DNA from: Xanthobacteraceae bacterium
GTDB taxonomy: Bacteria > Pseudomonadota > Alphaproteobacteria > Rhizobiales > Xanthobacteraceae
DNA: 60,351 nucleotides
Direction of reading: 5' to 3'
NCBI GenBank assembly: GCA_029266425.1
Contig: JAQSWY010000029.1
Coordinates: forward strand, 1-60,351
A program made the translations under genes and the position numbers. Shown piece after piece: positions 8,669 to 18,431 of this stretch (position 1 is the stretch's first letter; each line of letters starts with the position of its first letter). Below the pieces are notes generated by a model that saw nothing but the letters and a program-made list of their open reading frames with translations, was not told the DNA's origin and ran no database searches.

Positions 8669-8701
8669 CCTCATCCCCGGGTCAAGCCCGGGGACGAGGG
8701 G
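8669..8701. repeat. REP-like hairpin, family C (copy 2)
   Basis: Hairpin CCTCATCCCCGGG-TCAAG-CCCGGGGACGAGG. It is the same element type as the perfect hairpin at 45375-45413. Confidence 0.65.
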
Positions 8702-8780
8702 AGCGAGGGGATGGTTCGCGTGGGTTCCGGCGAAGCTTCGGTCAGCTTCTCAAGACGCCACCTCGCAGACACCGGGCGGC

Positions 8781-8981
8781 TCAGCGGCGATGCCGGGCTC
8801 GCCATACGTGATGCGTGTGCAGCACCGGGCCCGAATTTGCCTGCACGTCTCTCGCCTGCACGTCCGAGGTCGCGTTGCGGCCCTCGACCACCATTGGTGG
8901 CGCGGGCAGCGGGGGCGGGGGCAAGGCGGTCGCGGCGAAGCCGTAGAGGAGCAGGCCGGACCAGACGGATATCTCGTTCAT
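8781..8981 (-). CDS. Small hydrophobic/secreted protein downstream of lon (66 aa)
   Basis: A 66-aa product with a short hydrophobic N-terminus (MNEISVWSGLLLYGFAATAL) followed by a Pro-rich linker (PPPPLPAPP) and a polar tail. AAGGAGA stands 6 nt before the ATG, so translation is likely. It lies 78 nt downstream of lon on the same strand and may be the third gene of an hsp20-lon operon. The SVWS start is shared with the ORF at 8520. No family recognised. Confidence 0.5.
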   Translation of the reverse strand: MNEISVWSGLLLYGFAATALPPPPLPAPPMVVEGRNATSDVQARDVQANSGPVLHTHHVWRARHRR

Positions 8982-9059
8982 CGTCGTCTCCTTACCGCCC
9001 CCGGCAAGGTCTTCGGCAGGGCAATCCCGCCGGCCCTCTGGCAGGCCGGCGGGACACGT

Positions 9060-11507
<2,448 letters not shown>

Positions 11508-11522
11508 GATCTGTGCCCCTTG

Positions 11523-11948
11523 TCAGGTCAGCTTGCGCAGGACGATGGCGAGCGTGCCATTGACGATGGACGGCCGGGCAACCTCGTAGCGGCCCGGCGG
11601 CAGCGCGATCTGCCGCTCGAATCGGCCCTGAGGCAGTTCCATCCGGTGGATGGTGGCGGTGCGCAGCTCGGGCGGCAGCGTCCGCTCGCCGGTGATCGTC
11701 AGTGCGCCATTATGGATCGCGACATGGATCTGCTCCGGATCGACGCCGGGAAGCGCGGCGAGCACGAGCAGCTCGCGTTCGGTCTCGAGCAGGTCCACCG
11801 GGGGCTCCCAGCAGGGCACGCGCTGGCGCGTCGCGCTCTGCGCCGGGGCCTGTGCCGGCTGGAACATCTGCCGGTGCATCCGCTCGGCGCGGTTCAGCAT
11901 TTCGAGAGCGTCCGACCACATCCAGGCGTGGGGGTCAGTCTTCTTCAT
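11523..11948 (-). CDS. Hsp20/alpha-crystallin family small heat-shock protein
   Basis: A 141-aa chaperone that holds unfolding proteins in a refoldable state without ATP. The alpha-crystallin domain spans about residues 48-140: PVDLLETERELLVLAALPGV, ALTITGER, and the C-terminal NGTLAIVLRK, which matches the Hsp20 signature. ATG at 11948 is chosen because CGGAGA lies a few bases upstream; an in-frame start at 11999 has no such site. It is the first gene of the probable hsp20-lon unit. The usual C-terminal IxI extension is missing because the protein ends right after the domain. Confidence 0.88.
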   Translation of the reverse strand: MKKTDPHAWMWSDALEMLNRAERMHRQMFQPAQAPAQSATRQRVPCWEPPVDLLETERELLVLAALPGVDPEQIHVAIHNGALTITGERTLPPELRTATIHRMELPQGRFERQIALPPGRYEVARPSIVNGTLAIVLRKLT

Positions 11949-12108
11949 CGGCGTCTCCGTGGGCCGGCCGTCGGGGCCAGCGCCGGAGATATGGGTCACG
12001 AAGGCGCGACCCGCCAGTGTGGGGGCAGCTATGCCAAAGTGTAGTCATCCCGCATGGGCCGCAGGCGCGATCCGGGTTCGCGTGCCACGATGGCTATCCG
12101 ATCGCCGC

Positions 12109-12140
12109 CGTCATGGCCGGGCTCGTCCCGGCCATCCACG
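12109..12140. repeat. REP-like hairpin, family C (copy 3)
   Basis: CGTCATGGCCGGGCTCGTCCCGGCCATCC region with 9-bp arms (ATGGCCGGG / CCCGGCCAT). It lies between the hsp20 upstream region and the gtrA stop at 12158. Confidence 0.65.
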
Positions 12141-12157
12141 GTTCCTCTGGCAAGGAA

Positions 12158-12553
12158 CTACGCCGCCTTCGCCTCGCGGAAGGTCCAGAGCGCGTTGCCG
12201 GCATAGTGCCAGAGCAGCACCAGGCCGGTGGTCAGCACCTGCGCGAGGAGATAGGGCAGGGCAAGTCCGGCGGTGAATCCGGTCATCAGCAGCCCATTGA
12301 GGCAGAGCCCGATGCCGGCGACGAGGAAGAACTTCGTCGCCGCCTCATGGTGTGGCTTGGAGGAGCGGAAGGCGATGGTCCTGGCGAGCAGGTAGTTCAC
12401 CACGCCGCCGCTGAGGAAGCCGAGCGTCGAGGCCAGCACCGCGTCGGTGCCCGCACTCTGCACCAGCGCGACCAGCACCGCGTATTGCACGAGGGTGCCG
12501 ACCGCCCCGAGAGCGGCGAACAGCAGGAAATGCCGGATTCGCGCTGGTATCAT
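12158..12553 (-). CDS. GtrA-family membrane protein (putative polyprenyl-phosphate-sugar flippase)
   Basis: A 131-aa protein with four predicted transmembrane helices and the GtrA signatures: N-terminal RHFLLFAALGAVGTLVQYAV, GGVVNYLLARTIAF, and C-terminal HYAGNALWTF. GtrA proteins are thought to flip undecaprenyl-phosphate-linked sugars across the inner membrane. Its ATG overlaps the upstream glycosyltransferase stop (ATGA), so the three minus-strand genes from 15377 to 12158 form one translationally coupled operon. Confidence 0.9.
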   Translation of the reverse strand: MIPARIRHFLLFAALGAVGTLVQYAVLVALVQSAGTDAVLASTLGFLSGGVVNYLLARTIAFRSSKPHHEAATKFFLVAGIGLCLNGLLMTGFTAGLALPYLLAQVLTTGLVLLWHYAGNALWTFREAKAA

Positions 12554-14310
12554 GGCTTCTGTGTCGGGCCCTTCTGGGCCACCTTCATCGAGCCGGGCCC
12601 GTTGAAAGATACGGCCGGCGTGTCGGGGTTGTCGTCATCGTCCCACGGCAGCGGTTCGATCGTGTCCTGGTTCTCGTGCTTGGCGCGCAGGTCGACCACC
12701 ATGGCGAGCGGCACGCCCTGCCGGCTGATGGTGCGGTAGGTCATGCCCGGCACGAGATTGTCGCAGCCTATATTGGTTGCGGTGATGAGGAAGTCGGCGT
12801 CGTCCCACGCGTCCGTCACCTTGAAGTGCGGACCGAGATAGGTCGAGACCTGCAGGGGCTCGGCGCACACCGCGACCTCATAGGGCTTGGCCGGCAGCCT
12901 GGGGCCGTGCTCGACGCCGTAGCGCAGGTCCATTGCCGCCTCGCGCAGCGAATCCGACCAGTAGTCGCCCTCGAACCGTCCGCTGGCGCCCTTCAGCCCG
13001 CCGACCAGCTGGTTGTAGCCGACATATTCGTAAGGGTGCAGCTCGGCGAAGTTCACCGCATTCAGTGTGAACAGCCCGCCCGCGACCGTGGCGAAGCCGA
13101 GCCCGAGCACCACTGACCGCCGCATCGACCAGCGCCACAGGGCAGTGAGGCCGATGGCCGCGACCACCGTCGCCACCGGAATGACGAACAGGAAATGGCG
13201 GATGCCATTATAGAGCGGCGGCCGATCGATGAGGGCGAAGACGATCGGCACGAGCAGCGCCAGCGTCAGCGGCAGATGGGCGACAAGCCGGCGGCGCCAC
13301 AGTTCCTTGCCGCCGATTAGGCCTGCGATCGCAAGGACGAGGGCGGCCAGCACGCCGGTGAGCGTGATCTCCGGCAGCTTGATCAGCAGATATTCCGCCA
13401 TGTAGGTCGCCGGCACCTGGTCGATCGGCAGCTCCTGGCCGTTGATCCGCGTGGTGAGATCGAAGGCGAAATTGCTGAAGGTGCCCATTGCGGTGAGGAG
13501 GTTGGTCGGCGGCAGCACCGACCACGGCCAGGTCACCGCCATGATGGCGAAGGCGATGAGGCCGGCGGGTAGCAGGCGCAGCACCAGCCGCAGGAACATG
13601 CGCCACTCGCCGAGGAGCGCCGTGCCCGCCAGCAGGGTCAGGGCCAGATAGAGGCCGTTGAAGACGCCACCGACCCGAAGCCCCATGGCGCAGCCGACCG
13701 CGACGCCGAGCCCGATGACGGTGCGCCAGGAGGGCTGCTCGGGCATGCGCCGGGCGATGACGGTGATGAAGTAAAGGCTCCACACCATCGCCGCGGCGAA
13801 GGGCACGTCCTTGGTGTGGGTGAACATGGCACCGCCATACATGCCGGTGAGGGCGAGCAGCAGCGCCGCGACGATGCCGGCCTTCTCGCCGGCCAGCAGC
13901 CGGGCGAGGTTCCAGGCACCGAAGATGCCAGCGACGCCGAAGCTCGCTGAGAGCAGATGCCGGAGCTCGAAGGTATCGAGCGGCACATGATGGTCGAGCC
14001 CGGCGGCGATCAGGTCGAACAGCCCGCCATAGAGATAGAGATTTATGTAGTGGAACGCCCCGTCATCGGTGAAGCCGCTGCGGTACCAGGACCAGAGCAA
14101 CTGGCCATAGGTGTGCTGCACCGGCTCGTCATTGCTGATGCCGTAGTCGCGGAACACCAGCAGCACCCAGGCAATCAGCGCGGCGAACAGCGCGAGGCTG
14201 ACCACCCGGGTCGCGGAGGTCGATTGCCAGCTGGCGCGCAGAGCGCGCAGGAAGCGGGCGGCGATGCCGTCGGGCGTCGCCGTATCAAGATCGGTAACCT
14301 GCAGTGTCAC
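12550..14310 (-). CDS. GT-C membrane glycosyltransferase (ArnT/PMT-like, family 39)
   Basis: A 586-aa integral membrane protein with roughly ten helices and a periplasmic C-terminal tail of about 150 residues. The first loop carries the acidic pair RDYGISNDEP, as in GT-C enzymes that use polyprenyl-phosphate sugars. Another loop has THTKDVPFAAAMVW, typical of PMT-like proteins. It probably transfers a sugar from undecaprenyl phosphate to an envelope acceptor on the periplasmic side. GTG at 14310 is chosen because it overlaps the upstream GT2 stop codon (GTGA); a longer frame to 14880 would lie entirely inside that gene. It is coupled to gtrA by ATGA at its 3' end. Confidence 0.85.
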   Translation of the reverse strand: MTLQVTDLDTATPDGIAARFLRALRASWQSTSATRVVSLALFAALIAWVLLVFRDYGISNDEPVQHTYGQLLWSWYRSGFTDDGAFHYINLYLYGGLFDLIAAGLDHHVPLDTFELRHLLSASFGVAGIFGAWNLARLLAGEKAGIVAALLLALTGMYGGAMFTHTKDVPFAAAMVWSLYFITVIARRMPEQPSWRTVIGLGVAVGCAMGLRVGGVFNGLYLALTLLAGTALLGEWRMFLRLVLRLLPAGLIAFAIMAVTWPWSVLPPTNLLTAMGTFSNFAFDLTTRINGQELPIDQVPATYMAEYLLIKLPEITLTGVLAALVLAIAGLIGGKELWRRRLVAHLPLTLALLVPIVFALIDRPPLYNGIRHFLFVIPVATVVAAIGLTALWRWSMRRSVVLGLGFATVAGGLFTLNAVNFAELHPYEYVGYNQLVGGLKGASGRFEGDYWSDSLREAAMDLRYGVEHGPRLPAKPYEVAVCAEPLQVSTYLGPHFKVTDAWDDADFLITATNIGCDNLVPGMTYRTISRQGVPLAMVVDLRAKHENQDTIEPLPWDDDDNPDTPAVSFNGPGSMKVAQKGPTQKP

Positions 14311-15377
14311 GAAGCAATCTCGGCGAGCGCGGAGGAGAGGGTGGCGGGGGCGAGGGAGGCGGGCGAAGAGGCGGAGGCGGGCAGGCGCTGGCCGCCGATC
14401 TCGTCGGCGACGAGATAGAGCGGACGGTGCTTCACCTCGGTGAAGATGCGGCCGATATATTCGCCGATGACGCCGAGGCTGATGAGCTGCACCCCGGAGA
14501 GGAACAGCATGCCGACCATGATCGAGGCGAAGCCCGGCGTGCGCACGCCGAGGAACAGCGTCTCGCCGATCAGATAGACGCCGTAGAGCGCGGACAGCAC
14601 CGCGAGCCCGACGCCGGCCAGCGACCAGACCCGCAGCGGCACCATGGAAAAGCTCGACAGCCCGTCGATGGCGTAGCGCAGCAGCGGGACGAAGGAGAAG
14701 GAACTCACCCCGGCGGCGCGCTCCGCCACCTCGAACTCGATTTCCTCCTGGCGGAAGCCGACCCAGGAGGTGATGCCCTTCATGAAGCGGTTCCGCTCGG
14801 GCAGGGAATTGATGGCGTCGACCACGCGGCGGTCGAACAGGCGGAAATCGCCGGCGCCCTCGGGGATGTCGACGTCGCACATCATGCGGAAGAAATGATA
14901 GAAGCCGCGGCTGAACAGGCGCCGGCCTAGCGGGTCGGTGGCGCGCGAGCGGCGCACCGCATTCACCATCTGCGCGCCGCGCTGCCAGGCCTCGATCATC
15001 TGCGGGATCACCTCCGGCGGATGCTGGAGATCGGAATCCATCAGCACCACGATCTCGCCGCGGGCGGCCCGCAAGCCCGCTGCCATGGCCGCCTCCTTGC
15101 CGAAATTGCGGGCGAATCTCAGCGCCCGGACCGCCGGATCGTGGGCGCCGAGCATGGCGAGGACGGCAAAACTGTCATCGCGGCTACCATCGTCGACGAA
15201 AACGAACTCGCGCTGCATGTCCGGATAGGCATCGAGCGCAAGGGAAAGGCGCCGGTGCAGTGATTCCAGGCAACCCGACTCATTGTAGACCGGGATTACG
15301 ATCGAAATGAACCGCGCTGCCCTTGCGGGAGCAACATGGACGGAGTCTTGCAGATCTTCTTGTCTCATGTGCAACAT
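14307..15377 (-). CDS. GT2 glycosyltransferase, polyprenyl-phosphate sugar transferase (GtrB/ArnC/DPM1-like)
   Basis: A 356-aa family-2 glycosyltransferase. The catalytic domain (about 22-240) has IVIPVYNESG, DDGSRD (62-67) and DSDLQHP (about 113-119). Two transmembrane helices (about 247-312) precede a cytoplasmic tail, the GtrB/ArnC layout. Such enzymes charge undecaprenyl phosphate with a sugar on the cytoplasmic face. It is the first gene of the GT2-GT39-gtrA operon and is transcribed divergently from the ChbG-type deacetylase at 15475. The C-terminal ~25 residues are low complexity (Ala/Ser). M1 has no strong ribosome site; M4 is an alternative start. Confidence 0.92.
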   Translation of the reverse strand: MLHMRQEDLQDSVHVAPARAARFISIVIPVYNESGCLESLHRRLSLALDAYPDMQREFVFVDDGSRDDSFAVLAMLGAHDPAVRALRFARNFGKEAAMAAGLRAARGEIVVLMDSDLQHPPEVIPQMIEAWQRGAQMVNAVRRSRATDPLGRRLFSRGFYHFFRMMCDVDIPEGAGDFRLFDRRVVDAINSLPERNRFMKGITSWVGFRQEEIEFEVAERAAGVSSFSFVPLLRYAIDGLSSFSMVPLRVWSLAGVGLAVLSALYGVYLIGETLFLGVRTPGFASIMVGMLFLSGVQLISLGVIGEYIGRIFTEVKHRPLYLVADEIGGQRLPASASSPASLAPATLSSALAEIAS

Positions 15378-15474
15378 AGAGGGGCGCTCGTGCTCGGGGT
15401 ATTACGTAAAATTCATTTAAGCTTCATGTACCGTCAGAATATATACCGATTGTGATGATTGTGCGGCTGGAGGG
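15378..15474. promoter_or_regulatory. Divergent promoter region between GT2 operon and deacetylase
   Basis: A 97-bp intergenic segment, clearly AT-richer than its surroundings (ATTACGTAAAATTCATTTAA, then AATATATACCGATTGTGATG). It must hold the 5' control of both divergent units, suggesting co-regulation. TACGTA and TATATA are short palindromes; no known operator is recognised. Confidence 0.5.
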
Positions 15475-16359
15475 ATGTACGTGGACAAACGGCAAACCAT
15501 AGTATTGTGCGCCGATGACTATGGTATGAGCGACGGCGTATCCGCTGGCATCGAAGAACTTGTAGCATTGGGCCGGCTCTCCGCCACCAGCGCGATGACC
15601 AGCCTGCCGGCATGGCGCCGCTGCGGACCGCGTTTGCGGCAGCTGGTGGCCGAGCATCCGATCGATGTCGGCCTGCACCTGACCTTGACCGACCAGCGCC
15701 CGCTGACCCGCGCCATCAGCCTTGCCGACGATGGGCGGCTGCATTCCGGCTGGCGGCTGATGGGCAGTGCCTTCGCCCATACATTGCTGCTCGACGAGGT
15801 ACGCGAGGAGATGTGCGCCCAGCTCGACGCCTTCGAGGATGTCTGGGGCGCCCCGCCGGACTACATCGACGGCCACCAGCACGTTCATCTGCTGCCGGGC
15901 GTGCGGACGGTGGTGATCGAGGAGATGGCCAGGAGGTACAATGGAACCGCATGGCTGCGCTCCTGCCATGAGCCGGTGGCCCACGCCCGTGCCCGCGGCA
16001 TCGGCTTCACCCGGGCGGTGGCCATCGGCACGCTCGGACTGGGGCTCGAGGCGCATGCCGCCCGTTTCGGCATTCCAACCAATGACAGCTTCCGCGGCAT
16101 CTATGATTTCACCGACCGGCCCCCCTATGCGGAGGTGTTCCGCCGAAGCCTGACGGGGCCGGGCAATCGCATCCTCGTGCATTGCCATCCCGGCCATGTC
16201 GACGACGAATTGCGCACGCTTGATCCGCTTCAGGAGCAGCGCGAGCGCGAACTCGCCTACTTCGCTTCGCCGGAATGCGGCGAGGCGCTGGACGCCGCCG
16301 GGATGCGCCTCGGCCGCTTCCGCGACATTGAGCCGGAGTCTTGTCGCCGGGCTGCTTAG
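15475..16359 (+). CDS. ChbG/HpnK (YdjC)-family carbohydrate deacetylase
   Basis: A 294-aa polysaccharide-deacetylase-like enzyme that removes N-acetyl groups from amino sugars or lipid-linked glycans. Metal/catalytic motifs of the family are visible: ADDYG (Asp14-Asp15), DVGLHLTL, DGHQHVHLLPG and HCHPGH. No signal peptide, so it acts in the cytoplasm. The family includes NaxD/LgmC, which deacetylates undecaprenyl-phosphate-N-acetylhexosamine for lipid A modification, and HpnK of hopanoid synthesis. Divergence from a GT2-GT-C-GtrA operon points to the former role (inference). Confidence 0.87.
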   Translation: MYVDKRQTIVLCADDYGMSDGVSAGIEELVALGRLSATSAMTSLPAWRRCGPRLRQLVAEHPIDVGLHLTLTDQRPLTRAISLADDGRLHSGWRLMGSAFAHTLLLDEVREEMCAQLDAFEDVWGAPPDYIDGHQHVHLLPGVRTVVIEEMARRYNGTAWLRSCHEPVAHARARGIGFTRAVAIGTLGLGLEAHAARFGIPTNDSFRGIYDFTDRPPYAEVFRRSLTGPGNRILVHCHPGHVDDELRTLDPLQEQRERELAYFASPECGEALDAAGMRLGRFRDIEPESCRRAA

Positions 16360-16388
16360 CTGGGCCGAAAACTCATTTCCGAGACAAC

Positions 16389-16508
16389 AACCACGTCATC
16401 CTGAGGTGCGAGCGATCAGCGAGCCTCGAAGGATATTGAAGCAGAAGGCGTTCATCGGGGGCCGGCATCCTTCGAGGCCGCTTCGCGGCACCTCAGGATG
16501 ACGTGGTT
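16389..16508. repeat. Mosaic palindromic repeat, family A (copy 2)
   Basis: Two inverted half-elements. The outermost 21 bases on each side are perfect inverted repeats (left arm begins AACCACGTCATCCTGAGG). Inside each is a GCCTCGAAGGAT / ATCCTTCGAGG core. The whole can fold into one long cruciform in the 3' region between the convergent deacetylase and LysR genes. Confidence 0.8.
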
Positions 16509-16556
16509 CATTTGAGTCTGGCTTGCAGAATGACCTGGTCTGTCTTGAATCTGCTC

Positions 16557-17486
16557 TTAGCCCAGACTGCCCGCAAATCGTTCGGCAAGGCGCTGGCGCC
16601 TGAAGGCCTCGGTGACGAAATCGACGAAGACGCGGGTCTTGGCCGGCAGCAGCGTGCGGCCGGCAAAATAGACCGAGATCGGCCCGGCATCAGCGTACCA
16701 GCGCGGCACCAGGCGGACCAGTTCACCGCTCTCCAGGTGCTTCAATGCGTCCGGCACCGCAACCAGCGTGACGCCGAGGCCGAGCAGCGCCGCCCGCACC
16801 ATGGCGGCGGGGTCGCTGAAGACGATGCCCTCCGGCAACTCCGCCGCCATCTCCCGCCCATGGGCGTCGCGCATGGTCCAGCGTCGCACCCGCCCGGTGC
16901 CGGCCGGGCGCATCACGATGCCCTCGAAGCTTGCGAGGCCGCTCGGCTCGGCCGGCGGCTCGCGCCCTTCCATATAGGCGGGGGAGGCCACGGCGATGAT
17001 GTGCGCCGGCGCCAGCACCCGCGCGACGATGCCGGGGGCGAGCTCGAAGCCGCCGCCGATCGCGGCGTCGATGCCCTCCGCCACGAGGTCGACCGGGCGG
17101 TTCTCAAACTGCCAGTCGATCCGTACCTTCGGGAAGCGGGCGATGAAATCCGGCAGCAGCGGCACGATATAATCGGCTCCGAAGGTCGGGCTGAGGCTCA
17201 CCTTCAGCACTCCGCCCGGCTCGCCGCTGCCGCTGGTGGCCTCCACGATCGCGGCCTGCAGCCCGTCGAGATTGCCGCCAATCGCGAGCAGGAAGCGCTC
17301 CCCCGCCTCGGTGAGGGTGAGCTTGCGCGTCGTGCGCTGGAACAGCCGCACGCCGAGGTTCGCCTCCAGCGTGGCGACGTTGCGGCTCACCGCGGCGGGG
17401 GTAAGCGCCAGCCGCCGCGCCGCGCCGGAGAAGCTGCCAGCTTCGGCGCTGCGGACGAAGGATTCCAGATTGGCCAAGCTCTCCAT
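16557..17486 (-). CDS. LysR-family transcriptional regulator
   Basis: A 309-aa LTTR. The N-terminal winged helix (about 1-62) shows the usual pattern: LESFVRSAEAGSFSGAARRL, then TPAAVSRNVATLEANLGVRL, then FQRTTRKLTLTEAG. The substrate-binding domain spans about 90-300. ATG at 17486 fits the family start (MESLANLESF); the in-frame start at 17534 would add 16 untypical residues. It diverges from a small NADP-binding oxidoreductase at 17604, the standard LTTR arrangement, so it probably regulates that gene and itself. Confidence 0.93.
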   Translation of the reverse strand: MESLANLESFVRSAEAGSFSGAARRLALTPAAVSRNVATLEANLGVRLFQRTTRKLTLTEAGERFLLAIGGNLDGLQAAIVEATSGSGEPGGVLKVSLSPTFGADYIVPLLPDFIARFPKVRIDWQFENRPVDLVAEGIDAAIGGGFELAPGIVARVLAPAHIIAVASPAYMEGREPPAEPSGLASFEGIVMRPAGTGRVRRWTMRDAHGREMAAELPEGIVFSDPAAMVRAALLGLGVTLVAVPDALKHLESGELVRLVPRWYADAGPISVYFAGRTLLPAKTRVFVDFVTEAFRRQRLAERFAGSLG

Positions 17487-17603
17487 GATCGTTCCATGCG
17501 CTTTCTTCAAGGAACGCTTGAAGGTTATCTGCAATATTACCGGCTAATCGCGGGGGAATAAACCGGCCATCTTCGCTCCAGCAAACGCAACGGAGTGACC
17601 GAC

Positions 17604-18215
17604 ATGACCACCTCTTCTCTCGCCATCGGCATCATCGGCGCCGGCAATATCGGCGCGGCCTTCGCCGGCGCACTGGCGAGGCGCGGGATCGCGGCCACCA
17701 TCGCCAACAGCCGCGGTCCGGAGAGTCTCGCGGATCTCGTCGAGGGGCTTGGCCCGACCATCACCCCCGGCACCCGCGAGGAGGCGGCGGGTAAGGACAT
17801 CGTGCTCGTCGCGGTCAACTGGTCGAAGCTGCCGGCCGCCCTCAAGGGCCTCGATCTGTCGGGCCGCATCGTCATCGACGCCAACAATCCGATCGAGGCG
17901 CCGCTGTTCAAGCCGGTCGATCTCGGCCGGCGGCTGTCGAGCGAGGTGTTCGCCGAACTCGTCCCCGGCGCGCGAGTGGTGAAGGCGTTCAATCATCTCG
18001 TCTCGGCGCTCGTCGCCGGCGACCCGGCGGCCGAGGGCGGCAAGCGCGTGCTGTTCTATTCGGGCGAGGATGCCGCGGCCAAGGCCGAGGTCGGCGCGCT
18101 GATCGAGAGGCTCGGCTTTGCCGGCATCGATCTCGGCAGCCTCGCGGTCGGCGGCCGGCTGGCGCAATTTCCCGGCGGCCCGCTGCCGACGCTGAACCTG
18201 GTGAAGTTCGGGTGA
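17604..18215 (+). CDS. NADPH-dependent F420-reductase-type oxidoreductase
   Basis: A 203-aa Rossmann-fold protein of the NADP-oxidoreductase/F420-dependent family. The nucleotide motif GIIGAGNIGAAFAGAL lies at the N-terminus. VIDANNP, VVKAFNHL and the closing GGPLPTLNLVKFG are family features. ATG at 17604 is chosen because CGGAG stands 8 nt upstream; a GTG at 17595 is too close. Divergent from the LysR gene, hence probably its target. The substrate is unknown, and cofactor F420 use should not be assumed in this organism. Confidence 0.85.
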   Translation: MTTSSLAIGIIGAGNIGAAFAGALARRGIAATIANSRGPESLADLVEGLGPTITPGTREEAAGKDIVLVAVNWSKLPAALKGLDLSGRIVIDANNPIEAPLFKPVDLGRRLSSEVFAELVPGARVVKAFNHLVSALVAGDPAAEGGKRVLFYSGEDAAAKAEVGALIERLGFAGIDLGSLAVGGRLAQFPGGPLPTLNLVKFG

Positions 18216-18230
18216 GAGGTACCAAGACGA

Positions 18231-18330
18231 GCCTCCTTCGAGGCCCGGCTCAGCCGGGCACCTCGGGATGAGGTCGCACCTGGGAAAAACCTCATCCTGA
18301 GGTGCGAGCGCAGCGAGCCTCGAAGGATCT
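18231..18330. repeat. Mosaic palindromic repeat, family A (copy 3)
   Basis: Two inverted half-elements: CCTTCGAGGCCCGGCTCAGC with CACCTCGGGATGAGG, then CCTCATCCTGAGGTGCGAGC with GCCTCGAAGGAT. It occupies most of the gap between the oxidoreductase and the serine hydrolase. Confidence 0.8.
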
Positions 18331-18431
18331 GCAGCAGGGCCGCCCGCTTCCATTAATCCCGCCGCCACCTTCCGCTTCCGGCACGCGCGCCTTTCGCGCA
18401 TTGTGGCGCCCGGTCAAATGAGGTGCCGGAC

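Noticed and set aside
8423..8674. 83-codon minus-strand ORF
   Set aside because: Cys/Arg-rich, no ribosome site, overlaps better-supported frames; treated as non-coding.
14311..14880. N-terminal extension of the GT-C gene frame
   Set aside because: It lies inside the GT2 gene and reads as Arg/Gly/His-rich nonsense; GTG at 14310 overlaps the GT2 stop as in coupled genes.
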